Positions 1 through 11,818 of a stretch of DNA of 64,000 nucleotides are shown in pieces (position 1 is the first letter of the stretch; each line of letters opens with the position of its first letter). The stretch is taken from positions 310,001-374,000 of the forward strand of contig NADL03000014.1 in assembly GCA_002205965.3 (NCBI GenBank), given 5' to 3'. Source of the stretch: Kappaphycus alvarezii (taxonomy: Eukaryota; Rhodophyta; Florideophyceae; Gigartinales; Solieriaceae). Below the pieces are notes generated by a model, which had not been told where the DNA came from, searched no databases, and saw only the letters and a program-made list of their open reading frames with translations. The position numbers and the translations under genes were made by a program.

Positions 1-118
1 ATGATGCATCGAAACAGTAATTGATGACGCTGAATATCGATACGAAAAACGTTCGAAGGATTAACCGACAGCATTCCTCTCAAATAGTGGACAAGAATAC
101 TAGCACAAGGAAAAATGT

Positions 119-607
119 ATGCATCTGATGTTAAAGGACTATAAATTCTGCTTGGATCGGAATCAAGACATAGCGGAGAATTTCAAGCTATACGAGATAT
201 GCGCCCGTAAGTACCACCTTTCGAAGAACCAGAAGGCCCAATATTTCGTTCACTCCCTGGACGGGGCTTCTTATAAGTTCTGCTTCGAGAATTGCCACGA
301 TGATATGAACTATGCTGAGATAGTCAAGGCTATGACAAGCGAGTATATATCTGATGTAAGCCAGCTACAAGTCAAAGGAACTCTGGAAAAGCTCTGCTTA
401 AATTCATTCAGCAACGAGGGAAAAATTTTGGAGGTCTCTGAAGGCCTTAGCAAAATGGTTTCTCACATAAACGAGCTCGTTCCACAATGCCCTTTCAACT
501 TTCGCAGTGACGCTCATGAAGTTGATCACCTTCGGAAAGCTGCAACCGAGTTCCAATCTTGGTCGCGCATCCCGATTTTGAATACCATGTCTCAGGGATA
601 TTCTTAA
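119..607 (+). pseudogene. gag-like fragment, copia copy A
   Basis: A 162-codon open frame resembling the capsid segment of copy B at 13.33 kb. Both share a core of the form KAQYFVHSL / KLQYFHNVF followed by a helix-rich stretch, about 25 residues on an EY/EEY motif, and then a K-L segment. The role would be the structural capsid of the virus-like particle. The frame ends before any zinc knuckle. A possible, very degenerate CX2C pair (CHKC) lies in another frame near 855-866, followed at once by a stop. It is a remnant; copia gag is inferred from position and from the match to copy B rather than from a catalytic motif. Confidence 0.55.
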
Positions 608-1413
608 AAGAAGTTCATCACTAAGCTTCATAAACCGATCAAGACATCGCACCAGATCCGCCTACTAGCCGGTCCGAAGGGCAATATCTCCAGAACCTAC
701 GCTACCGATATTCACAGCGGTTTCATGATTAATATAACTCCCTAAGGTCGTAATCCGAGGCATGTTGGAAGTTATAATGACTTATTCTGATCGCATATAA
801 GTAATCAAGGCCGTGAATAAAACCGCTCTTTCAAATTGGCTTTTAAACGAAGTGATTGTCACAAATGCGACGCTCCTCACTGAAAACGTTTTCACCTATG
901 CGCGCCCAGTGCGATGGAAGCACACGCTCGCCGCAGAATCAGAAGAGAGTTCTCCGCTACGCACATTATTGCCGAGTTCATCAAAAGAGAAGAATATTCT
1001 ACCCGGCATTCGGACAAGAGATCTGACAGCGTTGCAAGGTCATCCGAGAACAACAAGTACTTGGACGAATTAGCTTCACATTCCTTGCCAACAAATGAGC
1101 TTGGTGCAGATAACTAATCGACAGACGCCGGAGATCCAGTCGAAACTGGTGAACATGACATTTTGCTCAGTCATATAACCTTCGCAGTAGGCGACTTCAT
1201 TCAGTCTGTCCCGTACTTCCGTCAGGCGGCCGGAGACTGCCAGTAATTCCCCGCCACCGTAGAGAGAAGATAAATTTAGACTCTGTAAATGAACTGTTAG
1301 TGACAGACATGTACGTCGGGATTAAAAAGGGATTTGACAGGGAACTCTAAGTGGGTTTTCTCTGCTAACTAGTAGTCCGGAAGTCAGTAGTCGGCCAGAA
1401 AGATTTAAAGCAG

Positions 1414-2300
1414 ATGCGAAGCTCCCTTGGAAAGCACGAAAGACGGATAACACCGTCTATGAGCCGATTTAGATTCGTGGACGCCACTTACCGCTCCCTA
1501 GACGATGAAAAGATCCAGCTTGAGAAGACGACTGGTATCCCAACGATACTCGTCGAGTTGGACATCGCAAACGGTAACATCACTGCCCTTCTTGGAATGG
1601 ACATCCTTGACAAGGAATCTCTGACTCCATGCACTGGTTGCAACATTCTACTCAAACGCGTGGCCCGTCACTCCAGATCAGGCGTTACTAAAAATCAGTG
1701 ACTGGTACGCGCCGATGTTCAGGCCAGCAAGTAATCATCACTATGCCCCAGTTCGGTTCTCCACCAATGTCTACTTCTCCCGTGCCCAGCTGTCAAAAAT
1801 GCACCGCCAGTTCTTCCGTCCGTCGGTTATGAAACTTTTTAATCTAATCGAACGCTCACGTTCCGATGAAGGAACAGCTGAAACGCTGGCGACCCTGCAG
1901 GAAATTTCAAGAAGGTTTGATCCGAGTCAATGGATTCAACACGCGCCAAACCGCTTCCAGGTCACAATAGGCGCAGAGATTGTTGCTTCAACGAACGTAT
2001 AGTCTTGGATATCATGTAAATCGACAGGGATCCAGTTCTACACATAGTTGAAAAAGGCACGAAGTTCAGAGCGGCCCGATCTATAAGAGATGTTTCTACG
2101 GGAAAAATTAGGGAAGCATTGGTAAATTGCTGGGCAGCCCTTTATGCTGGGCTCCCAAACAGGATAATCACAGATCCAGGGTGACAGCTTGGTGATAATT
2201 CATCCATCTCGCTCATGTTTCCGACATTAAGGTTGAGGGAAACCGGCACGAATCCCACTTATGCCTTGGATTAGGGAACTGTTTCACGAACAGTTGCGCT
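1414..2300 (+). pseudogene. protease-integrase remnant, copia copy A
   Basis: The first part (1414-1701) ends in a segment of the form LLGMDILD, matching LLGLDTLD in copy B, where it follows a DSGA aspartic-protease active site; that active site is not visible here. From 1715 the frame has the pre-integrase pattern (FSRAQLSKMHRQFFRPS, then a C-terminal helix before FDPSQ). It then continues, with stops, into an integrase core: FQVTIGAE, LDIM-stop-ID, PVLHIVEKGTKFRAA and a second conserved aspartate in RIITDPG. Integrase inserts the cDNA into the host genome. The stop after LDIM sits where the family usually has Tyr or Phe, so it looks like an ordinary mutation and not recoding. Confidence 0.65.
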
Positions 2301-2899
2301 GTAATTTACGGTAAACCAAGACAATCAACCGGCCACTGATAACGAACTGGCCTTAGCCTGCTCCGTGAAGGCGATGAACGACACCCTCCGACCAGAATGG
2401 CTTGTACCTCCGGCTCTCGCATTGGTTGAATTACCTTACCTTTCGACAGACCTTGGAACGCGCCAGATGTTAACAACACCAATGGAAAGAAGCAAATCGC
2501 AGAAAGCGCGTGAAAGGTGATGGAAGCGGAGATTTACAAACTCAAGCTTGCCGAGCACTTCATCTCGTCGTCCCTCCGTTTAGCGACAGATCGTATCAGC
2601 CAGGAGACCTGGTTCCATCATGAAATAGAAGATTGTGGCTAACCGCATTGGCAAATGGTTAGGGCGTTTCGAAGTCTCCGGCACGGACCTCGACAGAAAA
2701 TTAGTCTTTGTGCGCGACTGTGACACTGATTTCGCGAAAACATTTAACATTGCTCAAGTCAAGCAGTAATTGGAACCAGAAAAACTATCTTCTACTTTCC
2801 TAGCAGACTTAGAATGTGTTTTCGTCCTCTCGATCAAGTCCTATATCAACGGCAAAACCAAGTATTAGGTAGGCTACGTTGTTAGTGACCATCGAGACG

Positions 2900-4275
2900 A
2901 GATGAAAAATATTGTCGTCCACATTTCTTCGACCCAGCAACTGTTTTCCATCTGTCTGCTTTTGTCATTGCAGCTAGCTTTAATTTCATAGTATGGACTG
3001 CGGATATAACCCAAGCATATCTAATCCTCATAACTTTGGAGAGAGAGATATAAATAAAGGGCCCCATCCTGAATTGAAGCTCGATCCATATCAGTGCCTG
3101 TAGCTGTTACGGCCTCTGTATTGTCTATGAGACGCAGGTGATTTATGCAAGAATATTTGGATAAAAACATGGGAAAAGATGAAGATGAAACTTTTTCGTA
3201 TAGATCGCGCATTTTACTACCTTCTACAAGAAAAGAAACGTAAAGGTCTGAGCTGAAGCTACATAGATGACCTCCTAAGATGTGGTGACAGCTATATTCG
3301 TATAATCTCGAAGAGTACGAACGAAAGGTTTGAAATGAAGGAGGAATCCTCGCTCCCGCCTGAATTCACCGGTTTTATCATTGACCAGAAGGGAGAACTT
3401 CCTTCGTAGATCAAATTTCGTACCTGCACAAGTTAGAAGTCTACCCCAAGATGCCTCCTTTGATTTTTTCAGATTGATGGGTACGCGCCTAGCCTGGTTG
3501 GCAAACTGCAGGCCAGATTGCCGCTTGGAGATAGCGCAACTCGCAAAAGGTACATAAGAGTGTTCGACTCCAATCACTCTCAGATACTGCGAAGAACTAA
3601 CAAGGCAGTAAAGTTAGTTATTCAAAACCTCGTGAGAGTAAAAATACAGAAACAGGACTTAAGTACGCTTTGAGTGGTTAAATTTTCGGAATTCTCGTTC
3701 ACAATTAATCAAGACTCATCGTCATATATCGGACACACTGTATTCCTCGCAAATAACTCAAAGAATTTAACTCCAATTTCATTCAAATCATACAATTCAA
3801 GGCGCGTTACAATATTCGCAATGTCCGGGGAATTAATTGAATTAAACAACATGCCAACATCGCTATAGTCCTTTCAGAAGAGCAGAAGATTTTTCTGAAC
3901 AAGCGTGTTCCAGTCCAACTGCTTAGGGATAGCAAGGAATTGTTCGACGTTATCTCAAAGGATTCAACTACATCCGAGAAGAGAACGATGTTATATGTGG
4001 CCGCAACTGGAGAAAACTTTCGGGACAGGGAAATATACGATATATGATATTTCAAGAGCAACAGTAACGTTCCAGATTGACTACAAGTTTTATAAGTCAA
4101 AAACTGTCCGAAAATTGCACTACGAGGTCACTTTCAAAAAAACATCTTTTGCCCGCCCAAGTTTCATCTTTTTTGATTTGATCAATTCAAAAAAACGTTA
4201 CTTTTTATTGGACATGCACGGTACCGTGCCAACCCAAAAATGTCTACATAGTGTAATGAGTGTGACACATTCGTG
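2900..4275 (+). pseudogene. reverse transcriptase-RNase H remnant, copia copy A
   Basis: In the frame around 2930-3060 a segment reads WTADITQAYL, the copia RT motif with the first catalytic aspartate. Further down, SYIDDLL (codons 3257-3274) is the YxDD active site. Near 3674-3868 SYIGHTVFLANNSKNL and SYNSRRVTIFAMSGELIEL match the RNase H end of copia elements, where a SYKSRRVT...GE pattern is typical. Together these domains would copy element RNA into DNA and remove the template. Several stops and frame changes separate the motifs. Protein-like sequence fades by about 4.1-4.28 kb. Confidence 0.7.
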
Positions 4276-4280
4276 ATTCA

Positions 4281-5325
4281 TAGGAATTGCTTGAGCAACC
4301 AATACAAGCCAATATTATCAAGCCTCTGTGTTATGTTCAGTATCCCCTGTCCACTCCAAATAAAATTTCCCAGTTTTAATGTTTATATCTGTACAGACAT
4401 TATTCATTACCTGTGAGCGCTATACGGACGACTTCACAATTTCTCATTCGATGAAGTCGGCCATCAACTGATGTTTGCGAACAGCAATCCATTTATTAAA
4501 GTAGTTCAGCTTAAGCGTTGGTATCAAACAACCATAGCATCGTCGAAATACAGTGATTTACTTTACGAGGACCATGTAAATGATGCCCATGCCCATGATC
4601 ATCTACCTAAAAATGGTAGAGTTATATAACAAATGAAGTTTAACAGATAGCTATCGTTGAGACCTAAAATACCAGAATATATCACAAAATATACCATGGT
4701 ACTTACTTGACGTGAAATGAAGTGGAGCTGTAAACACAAACATATAGATACGCACAGTGACACATACCAAAACTGAAAGATAGACTGACACGTACAGTAC
4801 TGTTTCAGCCTCTGGTGTAAGAAAGGCAGGTCAGATACTTACTCACCGAAATTCGAATCCGCCTCAAACTGAAGTTAAAAGTGGTCTTTATGTCCAGATG
4901 AAAAAAAAATTCCATCCAAGGCCTTGAACGTTCTTATGGTTCAGCTGGGAGACGTACATGTACATGCATGTGCGGGTAGCAATACAAAAAACCATAAATT
5001 TCAACAAGCTGAATGAGTTGCGTTGCTCTGCAAATACAGAAAAGATTCATAAGAGCCCGTACAAGTGATGGAGCTTCTGGAAACTACCACGATATTCTTG
5101 ATATAACAAACAACGAGAAACAAGGGAAGTTTCATCCAGTTGAACGCTTGACGAGCCACACATGTCACTGAGAGTGATCGACCAACTCGAGTTTTTTTTA
5201 GTAACACTACATCTCAACACTTGTACAGCGGAAGTGAGAGTTGTCTGAACACAGAAGGACTCATCATCCTGTTGAATAAGTTATTATTATCTGTGATTGA
5301 GTTAAGTCATATGAAGCTGAGTGTT
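4281..5325. other. no gene recognised
   Basis: About 1 kb between copia copy A and the palindromic repeats. It is AT-rich, has no open frame longer than about 70 codons and shows no domain I can recognise. No LTR belonging to copy A could be identified in it by eye. Confidence 0.5.
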
Positions 5326-5341
5326 GCACCCGTACGGGTGC
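5326..5341. repeat. perfect 16-bp palindrome GCACCCGTACGGGTGC
   Basis: A perfect 16-bp palindrome left of the tandem array. A near copy with one mismatch, GCACCCGTACTGGTGC, lies at 5911-5926 on the other side of the array. The shorter core ACCCGTACGGGT or a variant recurs inside the array units, and a related CTGTACGGGT occurs at about 7521 inside the transposase pseudogene. Confidence 0.85.
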
Positions 5342-5488
5342 GGACGGAATGCTCGTTTCTGGTCTCACTCTAGACTGTCGTTGCAATAGATGACATAAAA
5401 ATTGTTAGGAAACGTTCTTCGTGAAACACTTGAAACATGCTCGTGCAGTGTGAGTTTGATCAAGCACAGAACAGGTCAGCCTCGGTAC

Positions 5489-5873
5489 AAGATGCACACC
5501 AACCCGCACGGGTTGAAGATCATAACAGAGCTCTGTTAGGAGTAGTTCTGGGATCACGTTCATAAACCCGGAACACAGAAGAAGTTAGACTCGAAACATG
5601 ATGCACCTACACCAACCCGTTCGGGGTGATGACCATATCAGAGTGCTGGGGTCACAGTAAATGAACGTAGAACGAAACGCAGAACACAAAAGAGGTCCGA
5701 TTTTGAACAAGATGCACACCAACACGTAGGGGTGATGAGTACAACAGAGTGGTGGGGTCACGGTAAGTGAAAGCAGAATGAAACGCAGAACAAAGAAGAG
5801 ATTAGACTCGAAACAAGATGCGCACCAACCCGTACGGGTTGATGAGCATAACAGAGTGCTGGGGATGATTGAG
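5489..5873. repeat. tandem repeat, about 110-bp unit, 3.5 copies
   Basis: Units begin at about 5489, 5598, 5709 and 5815 with (A)AGATGCACACC or close variants, giving periods of 109, 111 and 106 bp; the last unit is partial. Each unit carries a CCAACCCGTACGGGTT-like palindrome or a decayed form, then a stretch like ATAACAGAGTGCTGGGGTCAC and GAACGAAACGCAGAACA. The 110-codon minus-strand open frame at 5585-5914 is a by-product of the repetition. The array lies about 550 bp beyond the 3' end of the transposase, so it could be a subterminal repeat of that transposon, but no terminal inverted repeat was found to prove it. Confidence 0.8.
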
Positions 5874-5926
5874 ATGGTTGAGGAAGTTGAAAGTTTGGTT
5901 CGGCATCTTCGCACCCGTACTGGTGC

Positions 5927-6428
5927 GGCTTCAAGGGATCTTTTGGTTGTTCGACCGCAGTGCCATTCTGGGTACCGATGTTGAAGCGTAACCCCTGACC
6001 AGCAACATACCGATTACGGGGCGGCGGTAGACTTCAGAGTGTGACTCTCAGTATTTGGAAAGAACAGCCTTTCTTTTCCTATTTTTACTTTTAAAAATGA
6101 AGAGGTAGATTCCAGGAAGTGGTAATGTATGATACCGCCTGGCGAATATGATGATTGTGTAATTATATTACGTCTCCGTATAGATGGTCGAGATTATGCC
6201 AGGTGTACACTTTTTTCAAAAGTTACTCTCATTGGATAGAGTTCATTGAACGTGCGCAAATAGAAATATTACGTGACGAAAATAATTGAAAAAAAGACAT
6301 GCTCAACATCATCATATGACAAAATCTTCTCGTACTGGTTGGTAATGAGTTTGTGTAAGAACATGCAGACAAGTCATTCGTAATACCGGTTCAAGAAATA
6401 TATTATAAATGTACTCCGCTTGAGCTGA
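5927..6428. other. no gene recognised
   Basis: About 500 bp between the palindromic repeats and the end of the transposase pseudogene. AT-rich, no convincing open frame. It is where the 3' flank and terminal repeat of the transposon would be expected. Confidence 0.4.
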
Positions 6429-9400
6429 TTACTGCTGGCAGTTTCTGGCCTTTCTGAAGTTAGATAAGTCCATGGATAAAGTTGGGCGTTCTTCATCATA
6501 CCTTTTCAGTGCATATTGCACAATACCATGAAAGTGTATTGATCCACACAAGCAATTTGAAGTTGCTTGGTTCGAACCCCTGAATTTCATCTTACCCATC
6601 CACTGGGTTGTTGAGGGATACCTGAAAGATTCCGCACGGATATCTTTTCCCCATCTCTTCACCAACGATTTCTTGAAATGGTCGTTGATGGAAAGATCTG
6701 CTTGTTTTTTTGGATCGATTTCGCTTGTCTTTTCAAGAATATCTGCATTGGTACTAAGCAAAAGCTTTCGAATGGCCATCCAGTACGTTTGCTCGCGGTT
6801 ATTTTCATCTGTTGAAGATGTATATAATGCAGCAATTCGACAAATCCAGTCCATGATTAGACAGTGTTCCACTGCAAGAATATGGGTTTCATGATGATTA
6901 CTCCTTGAAATACAACGTTTCAGAGGCTGGTACGTTGCCTCGAAATCAAGTTCTATAAATTTACGGGTATGACCGAACACGTAAATGGTGAAGTCGTACA
7001 GCTCAATGACACGGTTAGATTCGGCTTATCTAATATCTTTTTTGCATATTCGGATGTCTTGCATATCTCATTCACCGCTTTAACGTACATTTTTGACTTC
7101 CTACTAAGGTCGGAAAGATACTGAGGACGAAACTGCCCAGTTACGAACTCAGTACTTTCTTCACCATCAATGTCGGGCTCTGGCCACCAATTTGTGTTTC
7201 CAATCAACGATTGTAACATTCCAACTATCGATATGCAATTTCTGATAAGAGTACTTTCATAATAATGTATCTTATTTCTCGTGAAGACCGAGAACGGCAA
7301 CTGTGAGAACTGAGAATACCCCAGATAGTGTTATACTATTCAAACTTTTTTCCTTTCATTGAACACAATTTTTTGGTAGACAAGACCGTTGCGCCTCAAC
7401 GCATCCACAACGGCGACATTGGCGAGGTGTCTCAACTCTAGCGTGGGAGTACTCCACACACTCAAGAGAGGATGTCTTCTTCCAGGCCAGACAACAGGTG
7501 GTCTGGTGCTAACATCACACCTGTACGGGTCAAAGTGGCCGCTAACAACTGGAATATTCTCGATGTTCAAAGGTATTTTGTCCCTCATCTTAGTGAATTG
7601 AATACCAAAGTGCACTAACGGGCAACTGGACCTGGAAAGATCATATGTGTTCTTCATACCGAGAGAATTGAAATCCTTTGATGTTAAACCGTGTAGCTGA
7701 AGTACTTCGTGCCGAATAGTACTCCGAAGTAAAGACGAATTCTAGGCAGATATCGAAGTTGTACACCCATTCCTGGATTCATTTACCGTTGACTTCAGTA
7801 ATCTCCAAAACGTGTACAAATTTTAAGGCGTGCTAGCGTTGTGGCCGAGAACGTCTATAGTGTGCGCTCCAGCTGGATAATCACTCAGGAATCCGACAAC
7901 ATCCAAAAATATTTTGCAATATGTACCGTTTGGCAGTTCACCATCGATCCCGTTAATGGTACCATTAACTAAGTCTTCTAAGATGAAAATAAGAACTTCA
8001 TTACTCGAAACTCCAGGCGGTGTAAACGATATTATCCTTACAGATCTACTACTTCGTCTTAACTCAGGGGGAAGTCCCAGTGGTAAAAGGTAGACTCCAC
8101 ATGCAGAGCCCTGTGGATAAATTGTAGAAAACTGATTTAAATCGTCCGAGGAAAGCAGAATTCGGTAGACGACGTACGGCGTCCCATCCTCCAAAATGCC
8201 TTGATAACAACTTCCAGATAGATCACTAAGTCTAGTCAAGCTACCGAAATGGGAGCTCATTGTATTGATATCAGTCGATTTCAGTTTAATTAACCCAACT
8301 TTTTCTTGTGATATGAGTTTGACATCTCCTTGGAGTGGATCAGCAGTGAGCCAGGTTAGTTGTCGAGAAAAGGATCCACGGTCATATCTCCAAAACAAAT
8401 GGCTTATAACACCCACAATCTGACAGGATGAGTGTTGACTGGTACCTGTAGAACATTCTGTATGATAATCGGATTTGGTTGAAGGTCTACATAGTGTACA
8501 TATGTCCCCGGGTCTGAACCATGTATTCGAAGTGCTACCGTAATTGTTTATGTCGTCATTTTCATCCTTCGATTCATATGGATGATTGCAAGTGACGACT
8601 GAGCAGTAATCGATTAACAATTTGTCAATAATATTGGTCTCTGTGAAATTGTTTGCTGGAAGTACTTCCGGACTGTGCATATTCGAACCTGAGTCAGGAT
8701 CATGTAATATCCACGTGAGCCCAACAATTCCACTCGTTCTGTAACAAGAACTTGTTCTGTTTGAGACAACATGAGAGATCTACGGTACCGGTTTGCTATT
8801 CACAATAACCTCTAATTCGGTACCGGCATATACAGCGACCTGATTACCGTTATGTTCAATGAATATGTATGTGCATGAGTCCAATGTAGTCCATCTCTCC
8901 ATTACAATTGGGCTTGTTTCAATAGTTGGCAGAGGCAAAACTGGCCTTCTAATTGAGCTGTGACTTAGTCTACTGTAACTGTCGTGTTCTTCAACCTGAT
9001 GATTGTTCTTCCCATAGATTATTTCGAACACGACAGGATTCTAAACGCCATACAGTGCCCAAGAGGTTGGAGGAATGATGCGAACAGCGACTTTTCCTTC
9101 ATTGTCTCGATCAGATTCCCAGGAATCGGAGGGCCCTTCATTGATATACTTCGCTTGTGGAATCTGTTGTTCATCTTCGTCACTGCTACTGTTGTCACTG
9201 TCTGACAGATGTGGTAAAGACATACATAAATCTTGGTTGTTTCGCTGGAGTACTTCTGACGAGCTTAATTTTGTAGGAAGGTATACCAGTATACTGAACG
9301 GAAGTCAGTGCTTGATAGTCTTAGCCTTAAGCCTTACAATGGCTTCGTAGCTAGGGGGCATAATATGCTCTCGCCGTACCTCCCCCGCACATTGGTCATT

Positions 9401-9921
9401 CACAACATAATTAGGAGAACCATCTACATCAAAGTGAACATATTCTTTGTCTGATATAGAAGCTGAACTGAAGAAGTCGGAATCGATGATATCCTTAACA
9501 TAGTTGTAATGGTCGACTGTGAAGCGTCCTCTCCCCGACACCATGGACAACGCAAGGAGTGCCTTGTCATGACTCCTATATCGTAGTAGAGCACGTATAA
9601 TTCCCTTTTCTGAAGTTCTAACTCTGTTATTGGCAGTAATACTACTTCCGGCAACGGAAGTAAGGAAACTAGTGACATTCAATTCCTTATGATGTGAGTC
9701 GGTATCTAATCAACAACCTAATGGACCGGAAAAGCATCCACGAGGAAAACGCTTTGCGGTGCGTTATGTTCAGCAAATGACTCGAGAGGTAACTCCTCAT
9801 CAAGATGAACAAGTACTTGTTCATCGTCAGCCAGTTCATCTTCTTGATTGTCATCACCCTCCGGTTGTTCATCACATCCAATTACTGGTTGAATTAAACT
9901 ATTTTGGTCAGTAGAACTCAT
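6429..9921 (-). pseudogene. DDE transposase, Tnp2/Plavaka-like, with nonsense mutations
   Basis: A long minus-strand transposase reading frame. The start ATG at 9921 opens an acidic N-terminus (QPEGDDNQEDELADDE). From about 9682 to 6953 one frame is kept and is broken only by stop codons (at about 9305, 9041, 8780, 7823, 7340 and 6953); the last part (6980-6429) is in a neighbouring frame. Diagnostic stretches resemble Tnp2-type (CACTA superfamily/Plavaka) transposases of algae and fungi: GVYLLPLGLPPELRRSSR, SFTPPGVSSNEVLIFILEDL, then DVLGHNAST, and later FGHTRKFIELDFEATYQPLK followed by SNHHETHILAVEHCLIMDW. The enzyme would cut and paste its element through terminal inverted repeats. None were identified by eye. 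The family assignment rests on motif pattern, not on a search. Confidence 0.7.
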
Positions 9922-10090
9922 TGGTAACCCTTCATTGTTTGAGGGTTCTTTACAGGAAACACGATTCTGAGTTTCGGTGGGTGTGGGGAGGAGGAGGATA
10001 GGCAGTGGTAGAAGGCGGTGCGGGAGGTGGCGGAGTACGAGAAGAGGAAGCCGCGGTGACAGGTCGTCCGGAAGGGAGGGGGGCGGTATC

Positions 10091-10306
10091 TTAATTTACT
10101 ACCGGTGTTGCCGGGGCGGAGAGGAGATTGTCACCGGGCGTTGACGTAGGGGAGAAAGAACGTTCTCCCGGTACTTCCTCCGCGGCGCTCACTGCCTCGT
10201 GATCGATGAGAGCAGGGGCCACGTTCCGTTCCTCGTCAGAGTCAAGCTCTGAATCGAGGAAGTCCTCCAGGTGTTCACGTAGCGTAGACACTATGTAGAA
10301 ACCCAC
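10091..10306 (-). CDS. short acidic hypothetical ORF
   Basis: A 71-codon minus-strand frame upstream of the transposase start. The product is acidic (HLEDFLDSELDSDEERN) and then Ser/Pro-rich, which resembles true protein more than a random frame, but there is no ATG at the 5' end (the frame opens with GTG). It could be an upstream exon or accessory ORF of the same transposon, since it has the same strand and lies within 170 bp. No domain is recognised. Confidence 0.25.
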   Translation of the reverse strand: MGFYIVSTLREHLEDFLDSELDSDEERNVAPALIDHEAVSAAEEVPGERSFSPTSTPGDNLLSAPATPVVN

Positions 10307-10419
10307 TGGTCAGTATGTTAGATATCTTTTGTTTACCTGCAATAAAAGCTAAGGTTAACTTACTAGTTATAAGATACCCTGCAGTGATACCTAGAACAGC
10401 TGGGTGACCAAAGCAAGCT

Positions 10420-10760
10420 AGAGCTTTAAAAAAAGGAACAAACGGTTAAAGAAATGTAGCAACAGCTTCCAAGGACAAAGAACCCAACCACACCCAGCGA
10501 GCCAAGTAGAATCCCAACCAATACCAAGAACACGTAGAACAATAGCCAGACCACAACCAGACTCAACGTAGGAGTAGAAAGACCAAGGCGATAAAACACA
10601 GCACCGGACGAACACCGTAGACCAGTACCAGGCACTCCAGACAGTAAAGAGGAACCAAGAGCGGAAGCAAGACCAAACACGATACCAACACCAAGACTAA
10701 AGCTAAACTAAACCAGTTACCACAAACCAACCCTAGCACCAAAACAGCAGATAAGCAGCA
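10420..10760. repeat. A/C-rich low-complexity tract
   Basis: The plus strand is dominated by ACCA/CCAAGA/ACCAGA-like words with few T residues, and the minus strand by their G/T complement. The minus strand therefore offers three overlapping open frames of Leu/Val/Phe-rich, membrane-like sequence (10418-10790). Because all three frames give the same composition, I treat them as low-complexity artefacts and not as a membrane protein gene. Confidence 0.5.
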
Positions 10761-10769
10761 AGAGTTTTC

Positions 10770-11760
10770 AAAGCAGAAATGGGGAGGCAATACGATTCAA
10801 TTCAGCAGAGCGGGGGGCGAAAGTTAAATTCCGGAATGTGGTTTCGCCCCGGAGATGGGCGGCGGCGAGAGCCGAATCTCGACCAATTGGTTTGTGCTAT
10901 ACCGAGCACAATAAGGGGGGGGAAGGAGGCACACAAGTTTTACTGTTGTTGTCGTTTTGTTCGTTGATGATATTGTTGTTGGTGATGGTGTGCGGGATGG
11001 AAAACCATCACTCTCTTTATACTTAAGATTACCCTGCCTGAGGTGCCCAGGTCAGGAGTATACTGTTGACTAGCTGACAGTATACTGTAGACTACCTAAA
11101 AATATACTGTAGTCTAGCTGACAAAATGCAGTACAGTTGCATACCCTAACTGACAGTATTAAGCACAGTAAATTAATCTAAAATATATCAATTCTCGACA
11201 TCATACGTAATGAATTGGAACTACTGTCGGTTGGCATTGTCCGCTAGACAAAAACATCTTCTAATTCTAACAATTTCTGATTCTCTAGAATGGCTGGTGA
11301 TTAAAGTTGGTAGTAGACAAAGGAAGTGCCGTGGTTGGTTCCCTACAGATCTCGTGGACAGTACCTGGAATCAATCTGGTACTAGGTTGATCCAGGTACA
11401 GAGGTTATTGGCTACATTGTGCATATATCGACGCAGCCACCAAGCGTAGCTCCTTTTTCTATGCTCTACAGGAAGGATTGTTCGTTATAGCACTGGAAAA
11501 GGACCGTTGATGCAGTCAGAACTGAACACGTCAATACATCCCAGGTAGCTAGTTAAAAATGGTGCTGACAATCAGTAAAATGATTAAAAAACAAATATAT
11601 ATAATTAAAGTGCTGGAAGATTCTGCAAATTCGTGCAAAGAACTATGCCTGTAATCTATTTCCAAGCATTACTGTATCCAGCAATGTATGAAATTGCAAG
11701 AAAGTATTACTCAATTTTTTATTGTAACTCTAATGTTAGTTACTTATAATATAGTATAAT
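10770..11760. other. no gene; TATACTGT-type short repeats
   Basis: No convincing gene. Between about 11057 and 11157 the words TATACTGT and TAGCTGACA repeat several times in direct and inverted form, making an imperfect foldback. The remainder is AT-rich sequence with short frames only. Confidence 0.45.
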
Positions 11761-11818
11761 ACTGTTACTATAGTATAGTATACTAAAATACTATACTATA
11801 ATATACTATAGTAACAGT
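11761..11818. repeat. 58-nt perfect-arm hairpin
   Basis: The left arm ACTGTTACTATAGTATA (11761-11777) is repeated exactly as its inverse complement TATACTATAGTAACAGT at the right end (11802-11818). The 24-nt interior is also TA-rich and largely self-complementary, so the whole segment can fold into one long stem. It lies in AT-rich intergenic DNA and may be a miniature foldback element. No target-site duplication is obvious. Confidence 0.8.

Larger units (their letters stand above)
1..4280 (+). mobile_element. Ty1/copia retrotransposon remnant, copy A
   Basis: A decayed plus-strand LTR retrotransposon that runs into the window from the left. The domains keep the Ty1/copia order: gag-like segment, protease-like segment, integrase, reverse transcriptase, RNase H. 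The order integrase before reverse transcriptase separates copia from gypsy. The reading frame changes repeatedly and carries in-frame stops, so the copy is dead. No LTR was recognised on either side; the left end lies outside the window and the right end near 4.28 kb is only where protein-like sequence stops. Its gag and protease segments resemble those of copy B (12.9-14.9 kb). Confidence 0.75.

Noticed and set aside
5585..5914. Minus-strand 109-codon protein
   Set aside because: It lies entirely in the 110-bp tandem repeat and its sequence follows the repeat period.
6560..6590. tRNA T-loop (GGTTCGAACCCC)
   Set aside because: No acceptor or anticodon stem could be built around it; it lies inside the transposase frame.
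10418..10790. Leu/Val-rich membrane protein on the minus strand
   Set aside because: Three frames are open with the same composition because the DNA is an A/C-rich low-complexity tract.
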